Part shown: in pieces, positions 16,828 to 24,614 of the stretch | Layout: the number at the start of each line of letters is the position of its first letter | Numbering within the stretch: the stretch's first letter is position 1 | Assembly (NCBI GenBank): GCA_963699055.1 | Contig: CAVOTA010000002.1 | Coordinates: 806,001-870,000, forward strand | Reading direction: 5' to 3' | Origin: Bog-756 sp963699055 | GTDB lineage: Bacteria > Actinomycetota > Acidimicrobiia > Acidimicrobiales > RAAP-2 | Length of the DNA: 64,000 nucleotides | Program-made: the position numbers and the translations under genes | Notes under the pieces: model-generated | Seen by the model: only the letters and a program-made list of their open reading frames with translations | Told to the model about the DNA's origin: nothing | The model's database searches: none

Positions 16828-17484
16828 GTGACCCCCGACCACCTGCCCACCCGCCCGTTCCGTCGCCCCGGTGCCGTGTCCGTCCTGGCCGTGGCCGCCC
16901 TCGCCGTCGGACTGGCCGCCTGTGGCAGCTCGGGCCCGTCGACCTCGACGACGGCGGCCGCCCCGACCACCACCCACGCCGGCACCAGCACGAGCACGAC
17001 GCACGCCACCACCCCGTCGTCGAGCACGACCACGTCGAGCACGGCACCCGCGACCACGGCCTGCCGCACGTCGTCGCTGGCCGTGTCCCTCGGCTCCCCC
17101 AACGGCTCGGCCGGCGCCACCCACTACGGGCTGACGTTCCGCAACACGGGCTCGGCCACCTGCACCCTGTACGGCTACCCGGGGGTGTCCTTCGTGGACT
17201 CCGGCGGCCACCAGATCGGGGAGCCCGCACAGCGTCAGGGCAGCTCACCGACCACGGTGACCGTGGCCGCCGGCGCCAGCGCCTTTGCGTCGATCGCCGT
17301 GACCGACCCCGGCATCCCGCCGTGCAGCGGCTCGACGGCCGCCGCCCAGGTACGGGTCTACCCGCCGGGGGAGACCCAGGCCGCGCTGGTCACTGCCCCG
17401 TCGGGCCTGCTCGTGTGCTCGTCCCCCAACACCTCGGCGTACCTCTCCTCCACCGTGACCCCGGTGTCCGCCACCGCCATCTGA
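16828..17484 (+). CDS. DUF4232-type lipoprotein
   Basis: 218 residues. A lipoprotein signal (SVLAVAALAVGLAACGSS, lipobox Cys ~residue 32) leads to a ~45-residue Ser/Thr-rich linker and a DUF4232 domain: CRTSSLAVSLGSPNGSAGATHYGLTF-NTGSATCTLYGYPGVSFVD, ending PPGETQAALV-APSGLLVCSS. The domain is common in actinobacterial cell-wall lipoproteins of unknown role. Four Cys in the domain could form disulfides. A purine-rich stretch (GGAGGGGGGAAGATGGAGG) immediately precedes the GTG start, so the exact start is a little uncertain. Confidence 0.75.
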   Translation: MTPDHLPTRPFRRPGAVSVLAVAALAVGLAACGSSGPSTSTTAAAPTTTHAGTSTSTTHATTPSSSTTTSSTAPATTACRTSSLAVSLGSPNGSAGATHYGLTFRNTGSATCTLYGYPGVSFVDSGGHQIGEPAQRQGSSPTTVTVAAGASAFASIAVTDPGIPPCSGSTAAAQVRVYPPGETQAALVTAPSGLLVCSSPNTSAYLSSTVTPVSATAI

Positions 17485-17568
17485 CAGGGGACCTGCGCCG
17501 GTCCCCGTGCGCCGGACGGACGGCATCGGTACGCTCGCGCCAGCAGTGACGAGTGAATCGAGGACACC

Positions 17569-18348
17569 GTGAGCCGTCGTGACAGCGCACCGATCGGGGC
17601 CCCGTGCTGGATCGACCTGTCGACATCGGACGTCGACGGGAGCCGGATCTTCTACGGCGAGCTCCTCGGATGGGAGGCCCAGGAACCCAACCCCGAGTTC
17701 GGTGGCTACTTCATGTTCACCCACGCGGGCATGCCCGTGGCCGGCGCCTACGGCGCCATGGGCGACAACCCAGCGTCCGACGCGTGGCGGGTGTACCTGT
17801 CCACGCCCGACGCCCCCGTGACGGTGGCGGCCGCCGGCGCCCGGGGCGGCACCGTCGTCATGGACGTCGTACCCATCGCCGACCTGGGCAGGCAGGTCAT
17901 CCTGAGCGATCCGTCCGGGGCCTCGGTGGGCGCCTGGGAGCCGGGCACGTTCCCCGGCTTCGTCGATCTCGACGAGCCGGGGGCGCCTTCGTGGTTCGAG
18001 CTCCACACCCGCCGCTACGACGAGGTGCTGGACTTCTACCGGGGCGTGTTCGGATGGACCACCCGGGTGGAGTCCGACACCGACGAGTTCCGCTACACCA
18101 CGATGGTGGATCCGGCCGACGGAACCCAGCTGTGCGGGGTCATGGACGCCGGGTGGCTGCCCGAGGATGTACCGGGGGCATGGACCGTCTACTGGGAGAC
18201 GGCGGACGTGGACGCGACCGCTGCACTCGCCGTCCGCCTGGGCGGGTCGGTGACCGACGGACCGACGGACACCCCGCACGGCAGGATCGCCACCGCCGCG
18301 GACCCGTGCGGTGCGACCTTCCGGTTGCGCACCGCCCCCGGGTCCTGA
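17569..18348 (+). CDS. VOC-superfamily protein with two glyoxalase-like domains
   Basis: 259 residues, two tandem VOC domains. The first starts IGAPCWIDLSTSDVDGSRIFYGELLGWE, the second APSWFELHTRRYDEVLDFYRGVFGW; each ends with the typical DP-GA-F/V-W/R turn. This is the layout of the CFP30/27-kDa antigen-like family in actinobacteria. Metal-binding His/Glu are only partly present, so catalysis is uncertain. A TACGCT hexamer at 17530-17535 and GAGGA at 17560-17564 place the GTG start at 17569, giving an ordinary leadered mRNA. Convergent with the dioxygenase gene. Confidence 0.75.
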   Translation: MSRRDSAPIGAPCWIDLSTSDVDGSRIFYGELLGWEAQEPNPEFGGYFMFTHAGMPVAGAYGAMGDNPASDAWRVYLSTPDAPVTVAAAGARGGTVVMDVVPIADLGRQVILSDPSGASVGAWEPGTFPGFVDLDEPGAPSWFELHTRRYDEVLDFYRGVFGWTTRVESDTDEFRYTTMVDPADGTQLCGVMDAGWLPEDVPGAWTVYWETADVDATAALAVRLGGSVTDGPTDTPHGRIATAADPCGATFRLRTAPGS

Positions 18349-18372
18349 CCCACCGCCCCGGCGGCGGGCACG

Positions 18373-19362
18373 TCAGCCGACGGGGCGCTCCCCCACGATG
18401 CTGGCGCGCTCCATCACCCGTCGTCGGGGCCAGTAGTCGCTGGACGCGTAGTGCTGGGTCGACCGGTTGTCCCAGAAGGCGACGGCGTCCTCGCTCCAGG
18501 TGAAGCGGCACTGGTACTCGACCGTCTCGGCCTCGCCGGCCAGCCGGTCGACGAGCTCGTCGGACTCGTCCCGGTCGAGGCCCACGACACGGTCGGTAAA
18601 GAACCGGTTCACGAACAGCATCCGCCGACCGGTCACCGGGTGGACCCGGACCACCGGGTGCTCCACCGGCGGGTACTGCGCCCGCATGGCGTCGCGCTCT
18701 TCGGGCCCGGTGGCGTGGCCGAACACCTTGGTGAAGTCGTGGACGGCCCGGAGGGTGTCGACCCGGTCACGCAGGTCCCCGTCGAGCCCGTCGTAGGCCG
18801 CGCCCATGTCGGCGAACAGGGTGTCCCCGCCGGTCGATGGGACCTCGAGTGCGTGGAGGACGGTGCCGGCCGAGGGCCGCTGGCGCCACGTGACGTCGGC
18901 GTGCCAGCCGTTCTCGTAGCCGCCGACGGTGGCCTCCTTCTCGAAGCGCACCAGTTCGGGGTGGTCGGGGTTCGCCGGGATGAACGGGTGGACCTCCAGG
19001 TCGCCGAAGCGCCGGGCGAAGGCCACGTGCTCGGCCGGCGTGAGGGGCTGGTCGCGGAAGAAGAGGACCTTGTACTCGGCGAGCGCCCGGGCCAGGTCCG
19101 CCACCACCTCGTCGGGCAGGTCGCCGCCGAGGGCGACGCCCTCCACCTCGGCACCGATCGTCGGGGACAACTGCCGGACGGCGAAGTGGTCGAACCGGAG
19201 CCCCGCCAGCCGTTCGTGCTCGGCGGCCAGGTGGGCCAGCGGCCCGACCACCACGTCCCAGGGGGCGAGCCGGACCCGGCGCACGCCCAGGTCCGCATAG
19301 GCGTCACGGGACGGCGCCCCGGAAGCATCGGGGCCGGCGAGCCGGTCCGGCGTGGTGGTCAT
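18373..19362 (-). CDS. TauD/TfdA-family Fe(II)/2-oxoglutarate dioxygenase
   Basis: 329 residues. Facial-triad residues are visible: GWHADVTW (His-x-Asp) and, near the C-terminus, WDNRSTQHYASSDYWPRRRVMER (distal His and the 2-oxoglutarate-binding Arg). EYKVLFFRDQPLTPAEHVAFARRFGDLEVHPF is the typical N-terminal part. Family members hydroxylate taurine, alkyl sulfates, phenoxyacetates or related acids. The start is the ATG at 19362 behind GAGGGAGGG. Given a sulfatase elsewhere in the window, an alkylsulfatase role is possible but is inference. Divergent from the Fe-ADH-like gene. Confidence 0.8.
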   Translation of the reverse strand: MTTTPDRLAGPDASGAPSRDAYADLGVRRVRLAPWDVVVGPLAHLAAEHERLAGLRFDHFAVRQLSPTIGAEVEGVALGGDLPDEVVADLARALAEYKVLFFRDQPLTPAEHVAFARRFGDLEVHPFIPANPDHPELVRFEKEATVGGYENGWHADVTWRQRPSAGTVLHALEVPSTGGDTLFADMGAAYDGLDGDLRDRVDTLRAVHDFTKVFGHATGPEERDAMRAQYPPVEHPVVRVHPVTGRRMLFVNRFFTDRVVGLDRDESDELVDRLAGEAETVEYQCRFTWSEDAVAFWDNRSTQHYASSDYWPRRRVMERASIVGERPVG

Positions 19363-19572
19363 GGGTTCCCTCCCTCGGGGTCCGTCCACCGCCCCGGCGG
19401 CGGTGCCGGGAACCACGCTAGCCACCCGCGGTGCCGTGCGACCACGGGACCGGACGGGTGCCCGCCCGGCTTGCGACGGCGTGCCCGAGGGGCCATCCTG
19501 CCAGTGGCCGCCACCGCCGGCGCCCGCCTGCCGCCCTCCCGGCGACATGCCACCAGGACCCACGGAGACCCC

Positions 19573-20751
19573 ATGCCCTCGATCCCCCCCTTCGCCAACC
19601 ACCTCCCGGTCAAGGTCCGCTTCGGCGAGGGCGTGGCGGGCACGCTCCCCGACGTCCTCGGTGAGCTGGGGGCCACCGGGGTCTTCCTGATGGTCGACGA
19701 AGGCATCGAGCGGTTCAACCCGGCCGCCGCCGACCTGCTGGCCGCGCTGGCGGCCCGCCCGGAGCTCACCGTGACCCGGTTCGACAAGCCGGCCGCCGAA
19801 CCGACCATCGAGATGGTGGACACGGCCACCCGGGCGCTGGTGGCGTCGGGCGCCACGGCCGTCGTCGCCCTCGGCGGGGGCTCGGTCATCGACACGGCCA
19901 AGGCCGCCCGCCTGTGCGCCCAGCTCGGCACGACCTTCGCCGGGTTCCTGGCGGCGTCACCCGGGTTCCCCGCCCCCGAGGTCGCACTGGTCGCCGTCCC
20001 CACCAGCGCCGGCACCGGCTCCGAGGTGTCGGGCGGCTCGGTCGTCTCCGACCCCGAGGCGGGACGCAAGAACGGCATCGCCAACGCCAACCTGCGGGCC
20101 CAGTACGCCCTCGTCGACCCGCTCCTCACCCACTCCATGCCCTCCACCATGACGGCCAACACCGGGATCGACGCACTGGCCCAGGCGATCGCCGCCGTCG
20201 TGGCCAGGGTTCGGACGCCGATCGGCGACGGCATCGCCCTCGAGGCCGTGCGGATGATGACGCCGGCGCTGGTCGCCGCCTACCGCGACGGCACCGACGC
20301 CGCCGCCCGCTCCGCCATGTCGTGCGGTTCGATGATGGCCGGGCTGGCCATGAACATCTCGGACTGCACCGCCGAGCACTCCCTCGGTCAGGCCATCGGC
20401 GGGGTCACCCACGTCCCCCACGGACTCACCATCGGCCTCGTGCTGGCCGAGACCCTGGAGCGCGAGCGGACCCACGTGCCCGAGCTGCTCGAGCGGGTCG
20501 CCGACGCCATGGGCGAGCCGGACGACGGCACAGGTGACGGCAGCCGGGCCGTGCGGGCGGTGCGCCGGATCCTGGCCGAGCTCGACTTCCCGGTGCTGTC
20601 GAGCCTCGGGATCGGCCCCGACGACCTCGACCACCTGGCCGACCTCGCCCTGGCCGACTACTTCATCACGATGTCGCCCGAACCGTGGACCAAGGACGAG
20701 GTGCTGGTCGCCTTCGGGTCGGCGCTCGCCCTGGGGGGACGCGCCGCCTGA
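19573..20751 (+). CDS. Iron-containing alcohol dehydrogenase family protein with altered metal site
   Basis: 392 residues. The NAD-binding GGGSVIDTAKA (~residues 97-107) and PTSAGTGSEVSG are canonical. In the metal domain the Asp is kept (TGIDALAQ), but the second ligand, normally His four residues later (DALxH), is Gln. EHSLGQ keeps the first His but has Gln where a second His usually stands; VPHG keeps the last His. Activity with Fe(II) or Zn is therefore in question. GGAGACCCC precedes the ATG. Family members reduce aldehydes, maleylacetate or succinic semialdehyde; the neighbouring dioxygenase releases such products, so a link is possible. Confidence 0.75.
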   Translation: MPSIPPFANHLPVKVRFGEGVAGTLPDVLGELGATGVFLMVDEGIERFNPAAADLLAALAARPELTVTRFDKPAAEPTIEMVDTATRALVASGATAVVALGGGSVIDTAKAARLCAQLGTTFAGFLAASPGFPAPEVALVAVPTSAGTGSEVSGGSVVSDPEAGRKNGIANANLRAQYALVDPLLTHSMPSTMTANTGIDALAQAIAAVVARVRTPIGDGIALEAVRMMTPALVAAYRDGTDAAARSAMSCGSMMAGLAMNISDCTAEHSLGQAIGGVTHVPHGLTIGLVLAETLERERTHVPELLERVADAMGEPDDGTGDGSRAVRAVRRILAELDFPVLSSLGIGPDDLDHLADLALADYFITMSPEPWTKDEVLVAFGSALALGGRAA

Positions 20752-20844
20752 GGCACGACCGGGCGGGGACGGCCGCGTAGGTACTGGGGACCCGCCACCC
20801 ACCGGTACGCTCCCCCGCCGGACGGGGCCCGTGGCGATCGGCCG

Positions 20845-21003
20845 CTACCTGCCGCTCCCGTACTGACCGTCCCCGGCTCCCCACGCCCCGGCCAGCCCGT
20901 TGCGGTGGGCGTAGACGGTGGCCTGCGCCCGGTCGCGGCTGGCGGTCTTGGCGAAGATGCGGTTGACGTGGGTCTTGACGGTCGCCTCCGCCACGAACAG
21001 GCG
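20845..21003 (-). pseudogene. LuxR-type HTH C-terminal remnant
   Basis: On the minus strand the last ~50 codons of a LuxR/GerE response regulator remain: RLFVAEATVKTHVNRIFAK is the recognition-helix half, followed by RDRAQATVYAHRNGLA and a short tail to a stop at 20845. The receiver and the first half of the HTH are missing. The frame upstream runs into DNA that encodes a membrane protein in another frame, so this is a truncated remnant. Confidence 0.65.
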
Positions 21004-21401
21004 CTGACGGTGGTGATGGCATGGGTGGCGCTGAAGCGTTCGATGGCGACCCCGCCGCCGTGGGTGGCGTAGACCTGGAAGGCCAGCCTCGACCCGGTCC
21101 CGAGGATCCACAGGCCGGCGGCGACGGCGCCCGCCTTGGCCATGGGGATGCCGTCGTCGTCCGGGTAGACCGACGTGCAGGTCCCGGACAGTCCACCGAG
21201 TGTGGCGCCGACGAGGGCGCACCCGATGACGAGCAGGAGGTCGTTGCCTGCGGTGGGTACCCCCCGCAGGTAGGTGACGGCCACGTAGCCGACGATGGCC
21301 AGGGGCAGCACCAGCGCCCGCGTGGTGAGCCTGCGGCCACGCACCTGGAGCAGGACCAGGCCGATCAGGCCGATGTCGATGAGATAGTCGCTGAAGGTCA
21401 T
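20998..21401 (-). pseudogene. Truncated CcdC/DUF1453-like membrane protein
   Basis: From the ATG at 21401, ~130 codons encode a polytopic protein of about four hydrophobic segments: DYLIDIGLIGLVLLQVRGRR, then ALVLPLAIVGYVAVTYLRG, NDLLLVIGCALVGATLGGLSG, and AGAVAAGLWILGTG-RLAFQ. Homologous-looking actinobacterial proteins have one more C-terminal helix. Here the sequence changes abruptly after ATHAITTVSA into the LuxR remnant read out of frame, and the frame continues to 20658, inside the opposite gene. This looks like a deletion that joined two genes. Confidence 0.55.
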
Positions 21402-21502
21402 GTCCCCAGTGTCGGGAACCGTCGTCGCGATGTCGTCCACCCGTGGGTGGATCCCCGGGTGGATCCTCCTCCTCCCGCGCCCGGCGAGCCCGGACCGGAC
21501 GG

Positions 21503-22966
21503 TCAGCCGGCGGCCCGGGCCAGTTCGGGGACGAACCGGGCGGCGTCCACCGTGCCCACCCCCGAGGCCAGGTCGTAGCCCGGGAGGGCGGGGAAGCCCG
21601 GCACGGTCGTGGTCACCCTGCGCTGGGTGAAGGTGACGGTGTTGTTCCCCGACGTCACGTCGACGATGCCCCGGGCACCGGCCGCCGACAGCTCGTACAG
21701 CGCCGGGTTGATCACGCCCAGCGGGTGCCCGGCCACCTGGTCGGCCAGGCTCACGATGCCGGCGAACAGCGGTGTGGCCTCGCTGGTGCCGCAGGTCGGG
21801 AACCACCCGACCTGCCCCGGGAAGCCCTGGTAGACGTCGACCGCTCCGTTGCAGGCTCCGCTCATCGAGATGTCGGGAACACCGCGCTGGTCCCCCACGA
21901 CCTGCTGGACGCCGTCCTGGTAGGACGGCCGGGGGAAGATGACCGACAGCCCACCCCCGCCGGCCAGCGGACTCGGACCGGCCTTGCCGGTGATGTACTT
22001 CTGGGTGGCGACGTCGTAGGTGTCGTTCCACACCGTGTCGGGCGACGTCCGGTGCCCGGTCGCCGACAGGTGGAGCTGGGTGGCACCGACGCCGGTCACC
22101 AGGGGATCGCTGTCGGGCCAGGACGTCACCGGGAAGTCGTAGTAGGTGTGCCCGTTCCGGCCCACGTCGGCGGCACCGCTGTCCCCCGAGGCGGCCAGCA
22201 CGGTGACCCCCTGGTCGGCGGCGTCGACGTAGGCCGACCGCAGACCGAGGAGCGAGGCGGCCGACGGGAAGCTCTCCTCGGTGGCGCTGAAGCTCTGGCT
22301 GATGACCCCGCCGAGGTGGTGGTCGATCACGTAGGTCTCCGCCTCCACGATCTGCGGGAAGCCGCTCGTGCCCTCGTCCTCGTTGGCCGGTGTCTCGACC
22401 AGGAGGATGGCGGCCCCCGGCGCCATGGCGTGGGCGTACTCGACGTCGAGGGTCGTCTCGCCCGCCCAGCCCTCCCGGTTGCCGTTCTCGACGTACGGGG
22501 CCACCGGACCGGCCGGCTGGATCACCGTCAACGACGGGGGCGCCGGGATGCCGAACGCCGCGTCGAAGACGGTCAGGTCCGACCCGATGGTGGGTGACCC
22601 GTAGGCGTCGACGATCACGATGGTCTGGCCCGCACCGTCGACCCCCTTGGCGAAGAGCGACCTGAGGTCGTACGCCGTCTGGAGCTGGTCGGGCGAGTAG
22701 CAGGCCACGTCGTAGTCGGCCTCGCAGGTGGCCGTGGTCGGCGGACCACCGCCGTCCACCTCGGCGGCGGGATGGATGGCGGCGGGATGCACGATCCCGG
22801 GCTCGATGCGGATGACGGCCGGGGCCACCGCCCCGGTTCCGCCCGAGGGCGGCGAGGCTGCGCCGAGCACGACGGCACCGAGGCCCACCACCATGGCGGC
22901 GGCGACCGCGCCGGCACCGACCCGCCGGCGTGCGACCCGACTCCCTGTGTTCCCGTGGCGACGCAC
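21503..22966 (-). CDS. Sedolisin-type serine-carboxyl peptidase (S53)
   Basis: About 487 residues from the GTG at 22966, which has AAGGGG upstream (another GTG at 23008 adds 14). A basic n-region and hydrophobic core (AVAAAMVVGLGAVVLGA) give an export signal. The catalytic domain shows GETTLDVEYAHAMAPGA, with the Glu and Asp of the S53 site, SGDSGAAD (oxyanion Asp region) and CGTSEATPLFAGI with the catalytic Ser (GTSxxxP). The pro-domain found in fungal and Kumamolisin precursors is absent or very short. It ends with the Ca-site-like YDLASGVGTVDAARF. Secreted, probably acid-active. Confidence 0.8.
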   Translation of the reverse strand: MRRHGNTGSRVARRRVGAGAVAAAMVVGLGAVVLGAASPPSGGTGAVAPAVIRIEPGIVHPAAIHPAAEVDGGGPPTTATCEADYDVACYSPDQLQTAYDLRSLFAKGVDGAGQTIVIVDAYGSPTIGSDLTVFDAAFGIPAPPSLTVIQPAGPVAPYVENGNREGWAGETTLDVEYAHAMAPGAAILLVETPANEDEGTSGFPQIVEAETYVIDHHLGGVISQSFSATEESFPSAASLLGLRSAYVDAADQGVTVLAASGDSGAADVGRNGHTYYDFPVTSWPDSDPLVTGVGATQLHLSATGHRTSPDTVWNDTYDVATQKYITGKAGPSPLAGGGGLSVIFPRPSYQDGVQQVVGDQRGVPDISMSGACNGAVDVYQGFPGQVGWFPTCGTSEATPLFAGIVSLADQVAGHPLGVINPALYELSAAGARGIVDVTSGNNTVTFTQRRVTTTVPGFPALPGYDLASGVGTVDAARFVPELARAAG

Positions 22967-23109
22967 GTCACGCCCCTTCGTCGGGAGGTTCTCCGGCGAC
23001 CGCCACACTGAGCGGGCCGTGGACCCCGGTCGAAGGAGACTAGCGACGGTGCGTCACCGGGGCGAGTCCCGCGCACCCGGGGCGGTCGGGTCGCCGGCCG
23101 GGTCCACCT

Positions 23110-23162
23110 GCGTGGGGACGGAGGTGGGGACGGAGGTGGGGACGGAGGTGTGGGGACGGAGG
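23110..23162 (+). repeat. Four 12-bp copies of a tRNA 3'-end sequence at the IS left flank
   Basis: GTGGGGACGGAG occurs at 23112-23123, 23124-23135, 23136-23147 and, after a 2-nt GT insertion, 23150-23161. The same 12-mer (plus G) is at 24483-24495, where on the minus strand it is the 3' end of a tRNA. The first copy with its flank (GCGTGGGGACGGAGG, 23110-23124) matches 24481-24495 over 15 bases. Confidence 0.85.
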
Positions 23163-24480
23163 TGTCCTGGTTCAACACATAGGAAAGGGGTGTCTCGCGA
23201 CATAGGAAACCCCGGTCCGTTGAGGATCGGGCATGTCGAGAGCCCGCTTGATCATCACCGCCGTCATCGTGGAGGGCCGCAGTCAGGCCGAAGTCGCCCG
23301 CACCTACGGCGTCTCGCCCGGTTGGGTGTCCAAGCTCGTCGCCCGCTACCGGAACGAGGGAGAGGCGGCCTTCGAGGCGCACTCGAGACGGCCGAAGAGC
23401 TCGCCGCGTGCGGTGGCCGATCCGGTGGTGGAGCGCATCCTCGAACTGCGCCGACAGCTCGCCGGCACGGGCCTCGACGCCGGGCCCGAGACCATCCGGT
23501 GGCACCTCGCCCACCACGACGGAATCGACGTCTCCCGATCCACCATCAGCAGGCACCTGGTCAAGGCCGGACTGGTCGAGCCGGCCCCCGAGAAGCGTCC
23601 CAAGTCCTCCTACATCCGCTTTGCCGCCGACCAGCCCAACGAGTGCTGGCAGTCCGACTTCACCCACTACCGACTGGCCGGGACCAGGCGGCGGCCCGGG
23701 GTCGACACCGAGATCCTGTCCTGGCTCGACGACCACTCCCGCAAGGCGTTGCGGGTCACCGCCCACCAGCGGGTCACCGGGCCCATCGTGGTGGCGTCGT
23801 TCCGCGCCTGTGTCGCTGACCACGGCATTCCCGTCTCCACGCTCACCGACAACGGCATGGTCTTCACCACCCGATTGGCCGGCGGCAGGGGCGGTCGCAA
23901 CGGGCTCGAGACCGAGCTGGCCCGCCTCGGCGTCCTCCAGAAGAACTCCCGGCCCAACCACCCGACCACGTGCGGCAAGGTCGAACGGTTCCAGCAGACC
24001 ATGAAGAAATGGCTCCGAGCCCAGCCCGCCCAGCCCCAGGACCTGGCCGGGCTCCAGGTGCTACTCGACCGCTTCGTGGACGAGTACAACACCCGCCGGC
24101 CCCACCGGTCCCTGCCCCGACACGCCACCCCCGATGCGACCTATCAGGCACGCCCGAAGGCCGTAGTGGGCAGCCGGATCGGGGATCCTCACAGCCGGAT
24201 CCGCACCGACAGGATCGACGGCTCGGGTGCGGTCACCATCCGCTACAACGGCCGGCTCCACCACATTGGGATCGGCCGAGCCCACGCCCGAACCCACGTC
24301 GTGCTCCTCGTCCAAGATCTGCACATCCGGGTCGTCGACGCCGCCACCGGCGAGCTGCTCCGAGAGCTCGAGCTCGATCCGTCCAGGGACTACCAGCCGA
24401 CCGGGAAAAGCCACGGCCGGAGGCGGTGAATTCGCCTCCGGCCGTGGGTTCAGATGTTTCCGATGTCTTGAGACATCACA
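23163..24480 (+). mobile_element. IS481-family insertion sequence
   Basis: 1318 bp with ends TGT...ACA. The left end 23163-23186 and the inverted right end (24480 back to 24457) match at 18 of 24 positions, sharing the core ACAT-GGAAA. A second, inner inverted pair, TGTCTC--GACAT-GGAAAC, lies at 23191-23210 and 24475-24456 (17 of 20). The bases just outside, GTGTGGGGACGGAGG and GCGTGGGGACGGAGG, are a 14/15 direct repeat consistent with the long target duplications of this family. It holds one intact transposase gene. Confidence 0.75.
23233..24429 (+). CDS. IS481-family transposase
   Basis: 398 residues, full length. The N-terminal helix-turn-helix region (SQAEVARTYGVSPGWVSKLVARY) is followed by an rve-type DDE integrase core with all three acidic residues: NECWQSDFTHYRL (Asp), VSTLTDNGMVFTT (Asp) and CGKVERFQQTMKKWL (Glu). 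YNTRRPHRSLPRHATPDATY is the typical end of the core. A ~90-residue C-terminal beta-rich tail completes it. No frameshift or internal stop, so the element may be active. Confidence 0.9.
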   Translation: MSRARLIITAVIVEGRSQAEVARTYGVSPGWVSKLVARYRNEGEAAFEAHSRRPKSSPRAVADPVVERILELRRQLAGTGLDAGPETIRWHLAHHDGIDVSRSTISRHLVKAGLVEPAPEKRPKSSYIRFAADQPNECWQSDFTHYRLAGTRRRPGVDTEILSWLDDHSRKALRVTAHQRVTGPIVVASFRACVADHGIPVSTLTDNGMVFTTRLAGGRGGRNGLETELARLGVLQKNSRPNHPTTCGKVERFQQTMKKWLRAQPAQPQDLAGLQVLLDRFVDEYNTRRPHRSLPRHATPDATYQARPKAVVGSRIGDPHSRIRTDRIDGSGAVTIRYNGRLHHIGIGRAHARTHVVLLVQDLHIRVVDAATGELLRELELDPSRDYQPTGKSHGRRR

Positions 24481-24483
24481 GCG

Positions 24484-24557
24484 TGGGGACGGAGGGAGTC
24501 GAACCCTCACTCGGGGCGGTTTAAGCGCCCTGCCTCTGCCAATTGGGCTACGTCCCC
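24484..24557 (-). tRNA. tRNA with anticodon UAA (Leu codon UUA), class I fold
   Basis: A 74-nt cloverleaf on the minus strand. Acceptor GGGGACG pairs with CGTCCCC; the D-arm has only 3 bp (GCC/GGC) with GG in the loop; the anticodon stem is GGGCG/CGCCC with loop CTTAAAC, giving UAA; the T-arm is GAGGG/CCCTC with loop TTCGACT. The discriminator is A, as in tRNA-Leu, and CCA is not encoded. The variable loop is only 5 nt (CGAGT), whereas bacterial tRNA-Leu has a long variable arm, so the charging identity is uncertain. An IS481 element ends 3 nt beyond its 3' end. Confidence 0.75.
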
Positions 24558-24614
24558 CGGGGTCCACCGACTGTACGCCGCCACCCGGGGCCGACCCCGA
24601 CCGGCCGGCGGCGC

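Noticed and set aside
23191..24475. Inner inverted pair TGTCTC--GACAT-GGAAAC as the IS ends
   Set aside because: No direct repeat flanks these positions, whereas 23163/24480 have a 14/15 flanking repeat and TGT...ACA ends. They are probably subterminal transposase sites.
24484..24557. bldA-type class II tRNA-Leu
   Set aside because: The anticodon matches but the long variable arm is missing, so it was kept as an atypical tRNA.
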